From NCBI GenBank assembly GCA_964621615.1, contig CAZUMW010000021.1:6069-70068 (forward strand): 64,000 nt of DNA, written 5' to 3'. The position numbers and the translations under genes were made by a program. This stretch comes from CAZUMW01 sp964621615 (GTDB taxonomy: Bacteria > Desulfobacterota > WTBG01 > CAIYCZ01 > CAIRTM01). The notes under the pieces are model-generated. The model did no database searches. It was not told the origin of the DNA and saw only the letters and a list, made by a program, of their open reading frames with translations. Within the stretch, counting starts at the first letter, position 1. Each line of letters begins with the position of its first letter. Positions 50,802 to 60,208 of the stretch are shown here, piece by piece.

Positions 50802-52136
50802 ATGGAGCAGAAACCGAAAAAGAAAAAGAAACCCCGCGGGCGGGCTCGTTTGCTGGAAGGAAAATGTATTGCCTGCGGCGCCCGGTGTCAGATGTCATGT
50901 CCTGTCGATGCCATCGAGATGAATGAAAAAGAAGAGCCGGTCATCGAAGAGAGCAAATGCATCGGATGCCGCAAATGCATCAAGGTGTGCCCTGCAGATG
51001 CTCTGGAAATTTATTATACTCCTGAAGAGGAAGCACTGCTTAAAGAGCTTGAAGCGGGCGGAGACGCTGCTGAGGAGCCTGAGGAAGAAAAAGTGGACGA
51101 AGGAAAATCAGCAGATACAGACATTTCGCAATGGAAGGGAGTATGGGTTTTTGTAGAGCAGGTTGACGGACACGCTCACGAGGTTTCATGGGAGCTTCTC
51201 GGCAAGGGCCGGGAGCTGGCAAACGATCTCGGCGTTGAGCTTGCTGCTTTTGTGCTCGGTGAAAACATAAAGCCGCTTGCTGGTGAGGCGTTTGCCTACG
51301 GCGCCGACAAGGTTTATATTATCGACAGCCCCGTACTTAAACACTACAGAACAACCCCGTATCTGCACGGAACAGTAGAGCTTATTAATAAGTACAAGCC
51401 TGAAATAGTGCTGATGGGGGCAACAGGGCTTGGTCGCGATCTGGCGGGAGCGGTTGCCACAGATTTGAAAACAGGCCTTACCGCCGACTGTACCGGCCTT
51501 ACAATCGATAAAAATCAGCGTATTCTTGAGCAGACACGTCCCGCATTCGGCGGAAATATCATGGCAACGATTCTCACGGAAACAAGGCGGCCGCAGATGG
51601 CCTCTGTTCGCCCCCATGTTATGCCCAAGCCCGAGTATCAGCAGGGCAAAAAGGGCGAGCTTATCGAGGAGCAGCTTACCATCGATGACAGTCAGATACC
51701 GACAAAAGTTCTGGAGGTTATTTCTTCAGCTCAGGAAAGCTCAGTCAATATCGCCGGCGCTAAAATTCTGGTTTCAGGGGGCCGGGGCCTGCAGAGCAAG
51801 GAAAATTTCAAGATACTCGAAGAGCTTGCCGAGACAATCGGCGGCGTTGTTGCCGGGTCGCGCTGCGCTTTTGACGAGGGCTGGATAGAGCACGCCAGGC
51901 AGGTGGGGCAAACCGGAAAAACGGTACGCCCGAAGCTCTATATAGCGTGCGCGATTTCAGGAGCAATTCAGCATCTGGTAGGAATGCAGGATTCAGATTA
52001 TATTATCGCAATCAACAAGGATAAAACAGCGCCCATTTTTGAAGTTGCACACCTGGGAATTGTCGGTGATGTTTTTGACATCGTTCCCGGATTAATAGAA
52101 AAGCTGAAACAGTCAAATGCGAGAATTGTTGAATAA
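50802..52136 (+). CDS. etfA: Electron transfer flavoprotein subunit alpha with N-terminal ferredoxin domain
   Basis: A protein of 444 residues. N-terminal ~70 residues are a 2[4Fe-4S] ferredoxin: cluster 1 CIACGARCQMSCP has CX2CX3CX3CP spacing (one residue longer than usual), cluster 2 CIGCRKCIKVCP is standard. An acidic linker follows (~75-110), then the EtfA part (GVWVFVEQVDG, ...) with FAD-binding C-terminal segments LVSGGRGLQSKENF, GSRCAFDEGWI, YIACAISGAIQHLVGMQDSDYIIAINKD (in pieces) and VGDVFDIVPGL. It delivers electrons to or from the membrane protein encoded next. It is 50 bp after etfB. Confidence 0.95.
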   Translation: MEQKPKKKKKPRGRARLLEGKCIACGARCQMSCPVDAIEMNEKEEPVIEESKCIGCRKCIKVCPADALEIYYTPEEEALLKELEAGGDAAEEPEEEKVDEGKSADTDISQWKGVWVFVEQVDGHAHEVSWELLGKGRELANDLGVELAAFVLGENIKPLAGEAFAYGADKVYIIDSPVLKHYRTTPYLHGTVELINKYKPEIVLMGATGLGRDLAGAVATDLKTGLTADCTGLTIDKNQRILEQTRPAFGGNIMATILTETRRPQMASVRPHVMPKPEYQQGKKGELIEEQLTIDDSQIPTKVLEVISSAQESSVNIAGAKILVSGGRGLQSKENFKILEELAETIGGVVAGSRCAFDEGWIEHARQVGQTGKTVRPKLYIACAISGAIQHLVGMQDSDYIIAINKDKTAPIFEVAHLGIVGDVFDIVPGLIEKLKQSNARIVE

Positions 52137-52162
52137 TCCATTAGAATACGAAAGGAGACACC

Positions 52163-54163
52163 TTGAGTAGCATAGAGCGCCTCATATTCGTTATTGTTTT
52201 CACTGGAGCCGTTTTATTCTTCTTGAGAAATGCCTTCCGGCTCCTTGCTACTGTTTGTCTTGGACGGTGGGATAACCGGTTTGATCGGCTTTGGTCACGT
52301 CTTGGTGATTTGCTCGCGTATGGATTCGGTCAACTGCGGGTTGTACAGGAAAAATTCGGGTTTAACCATTTCCTCCTGTTCTGGGGATTCATGGTTCTTT
52401 TACTTGTGAATTTCGAATTTACCGTGTCAGGCATATTCCCTGAATTCAGCCTTGATTTTATCGGATATGTTCCCTATGGCATTCTGCTGTTCCTTGCAGA
52501 TATTATGTCACTGGTCGTGATAGGCTGCGTTGTTGCTGCCATTATCAGAAGAACCTTTTTCAGGCCACCGCATATTGATCCGACAATCGACGCGTATTTT
52601 ATCTTAGGGCTTGTAGGCGCGCTGATGATAGCCTATTTCGGTATGCACGCATGTGAAATACACATGGGCGAGCTTGACATGGCATCCTGGATGCCGCTGT
52701 CAGGTGCAGCGGCAGCGCTGTTCAGTGCTGCATCACATGAAACGGCACATATGCTCGCGCGCGTATTCTGGTGGATTCATGCAATCGTTCTGTTATTTTT
52801 CCTTAACTATCTGCCCTACAGCAAGCACCTTCATGTGCTTACCGCTCTGCCCAATGTGTTTTTCAGAAGCAATAATATGGTATCAACTGTACCGGCCCTC
52901 AAATTCAAAAAAGGAGAGGAATTCGGTATTTCCAAAGTTGTTCAGTTTAAATGGAAAGACCTGCTGGATTTTATGTCTTGTACTGAGTGCGGGCGCTGCC
53001 AGTCGGTATGCCCTGCAACCAATACCGATAAGCCGCTGAATCCTAAACAGGTTATACACGAGGGCAAGCTTAATTTATTTAAAAACGGAAGCATTGTGCG
53101 TAAAACCAGACCGGCAGACATGCTAGCGTCTGCGCCTCCTGACGCTGAGATGGAAGTGCCGCTTATAAACGGCAGGGAGGAAAGCGTTTCCCGGGACGCT
53201 ATATGGTCATGCACAACCTGCGGCGCATGTATGCAGGTGTGTCCTGTGTTTATCGAACATGCGCCAAAAATTGTTCAAATGCGCCAGCATCTTGTCATGG
53301 AAAAAGCTGAATTTCCTGAAGAGCTTATTACATTCTTTGAAAATTCCGAGCAGCGCTCAAACCCATGGGGCATTGCCCCGACAGACCGCGCCAAGTGGGC
53401 TGCGGATCTCGATGTTCCCGTTCTGTCGGACGGCGTAAAAGCCGAATATCTTTTTTATGTTGGATGTGCCGGTGCTTTTGATTCCCGTGCCCGCCAGGTT
53501 ACCGTATCGGTAGCGAACATTCTTAATAAAGCCGGTCTTTCATGGGCTATACTCGGCAATGAAGAGCAGTGCTGCGGTGATTCATTGAGACGGCTGGGCA
53601 ATGAGTATGTATTTGACCGTATGGTTAAGAAAAACCTCGAGCTATTCAACAAATACGGCATCAAAAAAATTATAACCTACTGCCCGCACTGCTTTACGAC
53701 CCTTAAGAACGATTACAAGCAGTATGGCGCGGACTTTGAGGTAATTCACCATACGGAATTAATTGACGATCTTATAAATAAGGGCGATATCAAGCCCGGC
53801 AAAAACTATACCGGCAGAACGGTTATTCACGATTCATGCTACCTTGGCCGCTACAATGACATTTATCAGCAGCCCAGATCTATTGTGAAATCCTGTTCAG
53901 GTAAAGCACCAGTTGAAATGGAGCGGCATGGCGATAGAAGCTTCTGCTGCGGAGCCGGAGGCGGACGGATGTGGATGGAAGAGTTGATCGGAAAGCGGAT
54001 CTATCTGGAGCGGACTCAGGAGGCACTCAGGACGAATCCTACGACTATTGCGGTTTCCTGCCCATACTGTATGACTATGTTTGAAGATGGCGTGAAAGAT
54101 GAGAAGGCGGCGGACAAAGTAAAGGTAAAGGATATTGCTGAAATTGTTTCAGAATCATTGTAG
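52163..54163 (+). CDS. Membrane-bound HdrD-like Fe-S oxidoreductase (Etf:quinone-type)
   Basis: A single chain of 666 residues with a TTG start at 52163 and AAAGGAG upstream. Residues ~1-230 are a NarI/DsrM-like cytochrome b region with about six TMs and haem-type His residues (HETAHMLARVFWWIHAIV, LPYSKHLHVL). Next come two ferredoxin motifs, CTECGRCQSVCP and CTTCGACMQVCP, and then two CCG domains: YVGCAGAFDSR, EEQCCGDS, YCPHCFTT, and HDSCYLGRYN, FCCGAGGGRM, CPYCMTMF. In syntrophs and sulfate reducers this protein links EtfAB to menaquinone in beta-oxidation. It repeats in fused form the split pair at 20131-22272. Confidence 0.92.
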   Translation: MSSIERLIFVIVFTGAVLFFLRNAFRLLATVCLGRWDNRFDRLWSRLGDLLAYGFGQLRVVQEKFGFNHFLLFWGFMVLLLVNFEFTVSGIFPEFSLDFIGYVPYGILLFLADIMSLVVIGCVVAAIIRRTFFRPPHIDPTIDAYFILGLVGALMIAYFGMHACEIHMGELDMASWMPLSGAAAALFSAASHETAHMLARVFWWIHAIVLLFFLNYLPYSKHLHVLTALPNVFFRSNNMVSTVPALKFKKGEEFGISKVVQFKWKDLLDFMSCTECGRCQSVCPATNTDKPLNPKQVIHEGKLNLFKNGSIVRKTRPADMLASAPPDAEMEVPLINGREESVSRDAIWSCTTCGACMQVCPVFIEHAPKIVQMRQHLVMEKAEFPEELITFFENSEQRSNPWGIAPTDRAKWAADLDVPVLSDGVKAEYLFYVGCAGAFDSRARQVTVSVANILNKAGLSWAILGNEEQCCGDSLRRLGNEYVFDRMVKKNLELFNKYGIKKIITYCPHCFTTLKNDYKQYGADFEVIHHTELIDDLINKGDIKPGKNYTGRTVIHDSCYLGRYNDIYQQPRSIVKSCSGKAPVEMERHGDRSFCCGAGGGRMWMEELIGKRIYLERTQEALRTNPTTIAVSCPYCMTMFEDGVKDEKAADKVKVKDIAEIVSESL

Positions 54164-54182
54164 CTGACCGGCCGGGGTTTTT

Positions 54183-54225
54183 AAAAAGGCAGGGGTCAAC
54201 CCATTGGCTTCTGCCTTTTTTATTT
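54183..54225 (+). terminator. Intrinsic terminator of the etf operon
   Basis: Stem AAAAAGGCAG / CTGCCTTTTT with loop and T-run, 20 bp after the stop of the Fe-S oxidoreductase gene. Confidence 0.85.
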
Positions 54226-54239
54226 ATGGTACTAATTGA

Positions 54240-55103
54240 ATGGCTCTCATTGTGGCCGAACAGCACCCCTCAATACATCTCACCAGGGCTGACATAAGCC
54301 GTTTCCGCAAAACCGTATTGAATTACTATCGTCATTATGCCAGAGATCTTCCGTGGCGGCAGACTGATAACCCGTATTATATACTTGTTTCCGAAATTAT
54401 GCTGCAGCAGACACAGGTCGATCGCGTTATCGATAAATACGTTACCTTTATTAAAGCGTTTCCCTCTGTCAAATCGCTTGCCGAATCACACTTTTCGGAT
54501 GTTTTGAAGCTCTGGCATGGACTCGGATACAACAGAAGGGCCAAATATTTATACGAATGTGCACGCTCGATAAATGAAATCCACAGCGGCACTGTGCCGC
54601 AGGAATATGACCAGCTTGTACGCCTGCCGGGAATCGGCTCATATACAGCTTCTGCAGTGTGCGTTTTCGCCTTTAACCGCCCGCTGGTGTTTATAGAGAC
54701 AAATATACGCACGGTTTTTATTTATTATTTTTTCAACGATCATCAGTCGGTTTCAGACAAACAGCTTTTTCCTCTTGTAGAAACTACGCTGTATCATAAA
54801 AATCCTTCTTTGTGGTATAATGCGCTCATGGATTACGGGGTTTATCTCAAAAAGATGTATGGTAACCCCGCCCGCAAAAGCGCTCATTACATCCGGCAGT
54901 CTCCGTTCAAAGGATCTGACAGGCAGGTTCGCGGAATGATACTCAATCTGCTGATTGAACAACGAACCTGTACTTTGCATGACATAACCGGTGTAACGCG
55001 AGATTCAGAAATTCCTGATAAAAAATTAAATGAAATAATAGCACAGCTTGAACGGGAAGGTTTAATCCGGAAATCCGGCAGAAAATACTGTATTGCCGAT
55101 TAA
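54240..55103 (+). CDS. MutY/HhH-GPD-type DNA glycosylase without Fe-S cluster ligands
   Basis: A protein of 287 residues. The HhH-GPD core is clear: DLPWRQTDNPYYILVSEIMLQQTQVDRV (Glu in LVSEIMLQQTQV is the MutY-type Glu), GLGYNRRAKYL, and the hairpin LPGIGSYTASAV. Two differences from true MutY: the catalytic Asp position reads FIETNIRTV (Glu for Asp), and the four Cys for the [4Fe-4S] cluster (usually after MDLG) are missing, as the sequence reads MDYGVYLKKMYGNPARKSAHY. There is no C-terminal NUDIX-like domain. Such proteins are often annotated as HesB-like or A/G-specific glycosylase. It probably recognises a base lesion, but the activity is not certain. A winged-helix-like C-terminus (DSEIPDKKLNEIIAQLEREGLI in pieces) ends the protein. 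Confidence 0.75.
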   Translation: MALIVAEQHPSIHLTRADISRFRKTVLNYYRHYARDLPWRQTDNPYYILVSEIMLQQTQVDRVIDKYVTFIKAFPSVKSLAESHFSDVLKLWHGLGYNRRAKYLYECARSINEIHSGTVPQEYDQLVRLPGIGSYTASAVCVFAFNRPLVFIETNIRTVFIYYFFNDHQSVSDKQLFPLVETTLYHKNPSLWYNALMDYGVYLKKMYGNPARKSAHYIRQSPFKGSDRQVRGMILNLLIEQRTCTLHDITGVTRDSEIPDKKLNEIIAQLEREGLIRKSGRKYCIAD

Positions 55104-55249
55104 CAGGACCACAAGGAGCATTCATAGCCTGACTTTGTCCGGCCTGTCCGGATAGTTTGCTGATAAAATGCCGAATTTTGATGATTCCGGATGATCCGTC
55201 CCGGTCGTGACATAACAGAATCGACAACAATAATTATTCCGGGTGCGCA

Positions 55250-56473
55250 ATGGCACACAACAATGACACCAAGCTGACACTGCTGCAGAAACAGATCGAG
55301 GTTCTGTACCGGGTGGGCAGCTTTATGAGCACGCTTACTGATCTCAATCAGCTTCTTGAACAAATCATGCAGGAAAGTCAGCAGGTAACCGATGCCGAAG
55401 CAAGCAGCCTTGCACTGTATGATGAGTATGCTGATGAATATGTTTTTAATGTTGTACTCGGAGAGAAGGATTCTGAAACCAGAAATGAGCGGATCAAAAG
55501 CGGTGAGGGGATTATCGGACAGGTCGGATCTACCGGCACCTCGGTTAATATCGAAGATGCGTACAAAAGCGAGTTTTTTTCTTCCCGGATGGATGAAAAA
55601 ACTGGCTACAAAACGCGCAGCATTCTTGCCGTTCCCATGCAGCGCCATGGAAAAACAATCGGCGTCATCGAAGTGTTAAACAAAAAATCCACACCGTGCT
55701 TTACCGATGATGACCGGGTAATACTTGAATTCCTGGCACATCAGGCTGCAATTGCCATAGAAAATTCACTGCTGTACCGGGAAAATATTAATAAAACACA
55801 GCTCGCCTCTCTCGGTGAGGGAATTTCAGGGGCTGCACATTGCATTAAAAATATAGTCGGCATACTTGAGCTCGGTGCAAGCAGCATCGATTATGCGCTC
55901 GAGAAAAATGATCTGGATATGATAAATGATTCATGGACGCCGCTGCAGCAGGGATGTAAAAGAATTTCTGAGCTTGTTATGGATATGCTGTCATATGCAA
56001 AAAACAGAACCCCCGAACCGGAACCGGTTGACATAAGTTCTTTTATTGATGGTATTGCTGCAATGGTATCTCCGGGCTGCATCGAAAAAAATATTTCGAT
56101 TGTCCATGAGGCGCAATCGGATGCAGGTACGGTTATGATTGATAAAAATGCCATTCATCGCTGCATGATGAATTTTATTTCAAATGCCGTCGATGCCCTC
56201 GAGGGCCGGGAAAATGCCTCGATTGTAATACGCTCATGCAAATGCAAAGAGCCTGATGCTACTGAGATCCGCATCGAGGACAACGGAGCAGGAATACCTG
56301 AAGATACATTACAAAACATATTTGATGTTTTTTACAGCACAAAAGGATCTCGAGGAACCGGCCTCGGTTTGTCTACAACAAAAAAAATCGTTGAAGAGCA
56401 CGGCGGCTCCGTAACCGTATCATCTACCGAAGGGAAAGGGACAACCTTTTCAGTCAGGCTTCCTGCTCAATAA
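55250..56473 (+). CDS. GAF-domain sensor histidine kinase
   Basis: A cytosolic kinase of 407 residues without TM segments. GAF domain at about 30-185 (EASSLALYDEYADEYVFNV, GEGIIGQVGSTGTSVNIEDAY and ILAVPMQRHGKTIGVIEVLNK in pieces). The phosphoacceptor region has ISGAAHCIKNIVGIL, an unusual H-box, followed by a HATPase with MNFISNAVDALEG, IEDNGAGIPED and GTGLGLSTTKKIVEEHGG. It is an orphan kinase; no response regulator gene is adjacent. Weak SD (no clear GGAG) before the ATG. Confidence 0.88.
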   Translation: MAHNNDTKLTLLQKQIEVLYRVGSFMSTLTDLNQLLEQIMQESQQVTDAEASSLALYDEYADEYVFNVVLGEKDSETRNERIKSGEGIIGQVGSTGTSVNIEDAYKSEFFSSRMDEKTGYKTRSILAVPMQRHGKTIGVIEVLNKKSTPCFTDDDRVILEFLAHQAAIAIENSLLYRENINKTQLASLGEGISGAAHCIKNIVGILELGASSIDYALEKNDLDMINDSWTPLQQGCKRISELVMDMLSYAKNRTPEPEPVDISSFIDGIAAMVSPGCIEKNISIVHEAQSDAGTVMIDKNAIHRCMMNFISNAVDALEGRENASIVIRSCKCKEPDATEIRIEDNGAGIPEDTLQNIFDVFYSTKGSRGTGLGLSTTKKIVEEHGGSVTVSSTEGKGTTFSVRLPAQ

Positions 56474-56914
56474 AATTCCCCGGAACAGTAGAATAAATCA
56501 CCTAAAAAAACGGGCTCACAATCGAAATCGCTTTCGTGATCGAATACAGAATGTCTCTGTGAGATGATTGCCTAGCAGGAAATTTTGCAGCGTGGACACG
56601 GATCTCTTCACCCATTGATGAGGGCAGGAATCGTTGCAACTGCGGCGGACACGCTGCGCGTTATCCGCTCTACGGAAAAATTGTGGAATTGATATCAGGG
56701 TGGACACTTTGCAGTAATTCCTATATATCATGGTGGTTGCAGGCTTTTGCTGCGTCACATCTCGAAATATCGTTAGTGTCACAAACGCAAGCTGAAGCAT
56801 GCGGCTACAAAACAGCTTTAATACCGGCATCTTATCCAGGTGACCCGGCTTTTTTTAACGCTACCGACTTTTAAACAACAAGATATTTCATGCTCACCAA
56901 CAGGGATAATTTTG
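56474..56914. other. Gene-free stretch, no certain content
   Basis: About 440 bp between the GAF kinase and the P-type ATPase. A 104-codon minus-strand frame (56516-56830) resembles nothing known and has no RBS; the direct repeat GTGGACAC (56593, 56699) could come from a decayed insertion sequence, but no inverted ends or transposase motifs were found. No tRNA or clear riboswitch is seen. Confidence 0.4.
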
Positions 56915-59509
56915 ATGAATTGGCACACGCTTGAACAAAGTGATATTGAAAAAACTCTCAAAACATCTGCCCGTAACGGACTGAGCCCCGATGAATCCAG
57001 CACCCGGCTCGACCGGTACGGGCTCAATGAAATAGAAACCAAAAAGCGCCGCTCAGCACTGTTAATGATTGCAGATCAGTTCAAGGATCTGTTTATTATC
57101 ATACTGCTGGCAGCGGCGGTTATCGCCTGCTTTGTAGGAGATCCCATTGAGGCAGCGGCCATATGCGCCATCGTTATATTGAATGCCGGCATCGGATTCG
57201 TCGAGGAAATGCGTGCCCAGAAAGCCATGAATGCCCTGAAAAAAATGGCTGCTCCCACAGCGCTTGTCATGCGCAACGGAAAGCGTCAATCCGTACCGGC
57301 TCCAGAAATCGTAGCCGGAGATGTGGTCCTGGTTGAAGCGGGAAATATCGTGCCTGCCGATATGCGCATCATTGAATCTTCACATCTTAAGGCAGATGAA
57401 TCAGCCCTGACCGGCGAATCCCAGCCGGTTGAAAAAATAAAATCCTCCCTTTCAGAAGAGTCCATTCCTGTTTCTGACCGCATAAACATGTTATTCAGCG
57501 GAACTATTGTAACCAACGGCACTGGCCGGGGAATTGTTATTGCAACCGGCTCCAGGACGGAGCTTGGTAAGATAGCGGGTATGATTCAGGGACAGAAAGA
57601 GGAAAGAACACCGCTGCAGAAGCGGCTTGATGCTTTCAGCAAACGCCTTGCGCTCATAATACTGATAATTGTCGCTATAATCTTCGGGACAGGGCTGTTG
57701 CGGGGGGAATCGGTGGTGCTCATGTTCCTGACTGCGATCAGCCTTGCCGTTGCAGCCATTCCTGAAGCACTCCCCGCAGTGGTTACGATATCTCTTGCAC
57801 TCGGAGCCCGAAAAATGGCCAGGCAGAATGCCCTTATCAGACGGCTGCCGGCAGTTGAAACACTCGGATCGGTCAGTTTTATCTGCACTGATAAGACCGG
57901 AACCCTTACGCGCAATGAAATGCATGTGCAAAAAATTCACGCAAAAGGAAAAACATTTGATGCCGGCCAATTCGGGCCCGAACTTGTTCGTGAAAATCCA
58001 TCACTGAAGGATCTCTTGACGGCAATGGCTTTGAGCAACGATGCACATCCTGATGCGCAGGGCACACTGGCAGGTGATCCGACAGATGTCGCTCTGTGCC
58101 GTGCGGCAGTAAATGCAGGATACGATAAAACCGAATGTGAAAGCTCACTGCAGCGGGTTGACGATATTCCATTTGATTCAGACAGAAAAATGATGACGAC
58201 AATACACCGCAATGCCGACGGAAGCTATGTGTCTTTTACTAAAGGTGCTCTTGAATCGATCCTGGAGAGAACGGCATGTGGCGATAATAAAAACGACCGT
58301 GAAAGGATTCTTTCTGAAAACAATGCATTTACCGATAACGGGATGCGGGTTATCGCTATCGGAATGCGTTCGTGGGACAGGCTGCCGGATGAGGTCAACA
58401 GCGAAACGATAGAAAACAGCCTTGTCTTTCTCGGGATTGCCGGTCTGATTGACCCCCCGCGCGATGAAGCCGGAGAAGCCGTCCAGCTCTGCAAGCAGGC
58501 GGGAATAACACCGGTAATGATTACCGGCGATCATCCGGGAACGGCTCAGGCTATTGCCCGTCAGCTTGACATAATGGACCAATGCGACCGTTCTCTTACC
58601 GGAAGGGATCTTGCCGGTCTGGGCGCCGATGAATTCAGCGGCATGGTTGAACGGGTTAAGGCGTATGCACGGGTTGCCCCGGAACAAAAGCTGAATATCG
58701 TTGATGCGCTGCTGAAAAAAAACCAGTTTGTCGCCATGACCGGTGACGGCGTAAACGATGCCCCGGCCCTGCAGAAGGCCCATATCGGCGTTTCGATGGG
58801 AATTACCGGCACCGATGTAGCAAAAGAGGCATCGGATATGATCCTGCTGGATGACAATTTTGCCACGCTTGTTCATGCAGTAAGGGAAGGCAGGCGAATT
58901 TTCGACAATATACTCAAATTTTTAACCTATTCACTCACTTCGAATACCGCCACTATCGTCCTTATTTTTCTGGCACCCTTTTTCGGCCTTCCGCTGCCCC
59001 TAATGCCGATTCAGATTCTGTGGATCAACCTGCTGTGTGACAGCCTTCCGGGGCTTGCTCTTACCAGCGAACCGGCACATGCAACTATAATGCAGCGCCC
59101 GCCAAGACCGTTCAATGAAGGTGTCTTCGCACATGGACGGGGCCTGTTTATTATCTGTTTCGGGGGTATTGTCGGGGTTGCTATGATGGCTTTTCAAGCC
59201 GGCGCCGTACACGGGCAGTGGCACTGGCAGACTGCGCTGTTTACCGCGCTTATTCTGAGCCGGCTGGCAATAGCGTTGTCCGGACGCTCTGACACCGAAA
59301 CCGTTTTCACAATAGGAGTATTAAGAAACCGGTTTATGATAACATCCATTCTGATAACGTTCGCTCTTCAGATGCTGATTGTATACATGCCGGCAATGAA
59401 CATCGTTTTTAAAACACAGCCCCTCACGTTATTTGAGCTTGGAGTATCCTCTGCTTTTGCCGGTGGTGTTTTTGTCATGCTCGAGCTGTGGAAAAAAATA
59501 CGCACTTAA
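56915..59509 (+). CDS. P-type cation-transporting ATPase (P2A, Ca2+-type)
   Basis: A pump of about 864 residues from MNWHTLEQSDIEKTL (the frame is open to 56840). Typical P2 pump: N-terminal cation-ATPase domain (GLSPDESSTRLDRYGLNEI in pieces), actuator TGES, PEALP in TM4 (VAAIPEALPAVVTISLALG), phosphorylation site DKTGTLT, nucleotide-binding KGALE, and hinge TGDGVNDAPALQKAHIG. About ten TM segments. PEALP and the lack of metal-binding CPC exclude heavy-metal pumps; the likely substrate is Ca2+, although Mg2+ or Mn2+ is possible. It is a single gene with an intrinsic terminator behind it. Confidence 0.92.
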   Translation: MNWHTLEQSDIEKTLKTSARNGLSPDESSTRLDRYGLNEIETKKRRSALLMIADQFKDLFIIILLAAAVIACFVGDPIEAAAICAIVILNAGIGFVEEMRAQKAMNALKKMAAPTALVMRNGKRQSVPAPEIVAGDVVLVEAGNIVPADMRIIESSHLKADESALTGESQPVEKIKSSLSEESIPVSDRINMLFSGTIVTNGTGRGIVIATGSRTELGKIAGMIQGQKEERTPLQKRLDAFSKRLALIILIIVAIIFGTGLLRGESVVLMFLTAISLAVAAIPEALPAVVTISLALGARKMARQNALIRRLPAVETLGSVSFICTDKTGTLTRNEMHVQKIHAKGKTFDAGQFGPELVRENPSLKDLLTAMALSNDAHPDAQGTLAGDPTDVALCRAAVNAGYDKTECESSLQRVDDIPFDSDRKMMTTIHRNADGSYVSFTKGALESILERTACGDNKNDRERILSENNAFTDNGMRVIAIGMRSWDRLPDEVNSETIENSLVFLGIAGLIDPPRDEAGEAVQLCKQAGITPVMITGDHPGTAQAIARQLDIMDQCDRSLTGRDLAGLGADEFSGMVERVKAYARVAPEQKLNIVDALLKKNQFVAMTGDGVNDAPALQKAHIGVSMGITGTDVAKEASDMILLDDNFATLVHAVREGRRIFDNILKFLTYSLTSNTATIVLIFLAPFFGLPLPLMPIQILWINLLCDSLPGLALTSEPAHATIMQRPPRPFNEGVFAHGRGLFIICFGGIVGVAMMAFQAGAVHGQWHWQTALFTALILSRLAIALSGRSDTETVFTIGVLRNRFMITSILITFALQMLIVYMPAMNIVFKTQPLTLFELGVSSAFAGGVFVMLELWKKIRT

Positions 59510-59532
59510 AAACTGCCGGCCGGCGGTTTTTA
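59507..59532 (+). terminator. Terminator after the P-type ATPase gene
   Basis: Near-perfect palindrome AAAAACTGCCGG / CCGGCGGTTTTT with one G-T wobble, overlapping the end of the gene region and convergent with the lipoprotein gene. Confidence 0.8.
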
Positions 59533-59560
59533 ATGATTCATTAATAAAACAGGATATTTT

Positions 59561-60001
59561 TCAGTCCAGTTTTTCCGCATACCAGGTACCGGTATATATT
59601 TCAGCCGGGCCGTTCTGCTGTTTATATTCAAGCACATATTCAAGAGACATCTCCGATTTTCCCTGCAACATGCAGCCGTCAAGCGTTATGGTCCATGTAC
59701 CCTGGGGCTGCGGCGGTATATTATCCAGGCATTCCTCATCGATAATCCGGTACCATCCGTACGAACTGCAGGACTCTGTCAGCGTTATCTGACCTGAAAC
59801 AGAACTGACGCCGTGCGGGTGACGTGCGGCAATAACATTGCCTGATTTATTGCAGGTGATTTCATTCCAGGTGCTTTGATTTTCGAGGCGCCATGTGCCA
59901 GCGATATCGTCATTGATACAATCAAATGCTATATTATCCGGCGGGTTGTCTATTTGGCAGGCATACAATACAAACAGAAATAATATCATGAAAATTCTCA
60001 T
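59561..60001 (-). CDS. Lipoprotein, lipocalin-like
   Basis: A protein of 146 residues with a lipoprotein signal (MRIFMILFLFVLYAC, lipobox LYAC, Cys15). The mature part is beta-rich with two GTW repeats (AGTWRLENQST and QGTWTITLDGC) and several Cys, like small lipocalin-type or META-type envelope proteins. It is not identified further. The preceding region (60002-60208) has no ORF. Confidence 0.65.
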   Translation of the reverse strand: MRIFMILFLFVLYACQIDNPPDNIAFDCINDDIAGTWRLENQSTWNEITCNKSGNVIAARHPHGVSSVSGQITLTESCSSYGWYRIIDEECLDNIPPQPQGTWTITLDGCMLQGKSEMSLEYVLEYKQQNGPAEIYTGTWYAEKLD

Positions 60002-60208
60002 GACTGAATCCCCTGAATAAACAGCATGTTCTGAGCTAATAATTGTTCAGCGCCTAAAGGCAAGGGTTTCAACCCCAGCAGGAGACGATAAAATCTTCTC
60101 AGGATAGAATATCAAGTCGATATGTATAAAAGACCATATATAATGTTTTTTATGCTGCAATTCTTCTTAGTAAACTTCAACAGTGCCTGCAGCGGATAGT
60201 AGTATAGA

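Noticed and set aside
56516..56830. Minus-strand 104-codon frame in a gene-free stretch, possible transposase remnant
   Set aside because: No DDE motif, no inverted ends and no RBS; only a weak direct repeat GTGGACAC. Too little to call an insertion sequence.
58178..58876. Minus-strand frame (232 codons) opposite the P-type ATPase
   Set aside because: Shadow of the nucleotide-binding domain; protein sequence shows no family features.
60050..60110. GTTTCAACCCC-like string suggesting a CRISPR repeat
   Set aside because: It occurs once only, with no regular spacing and no cas genes.
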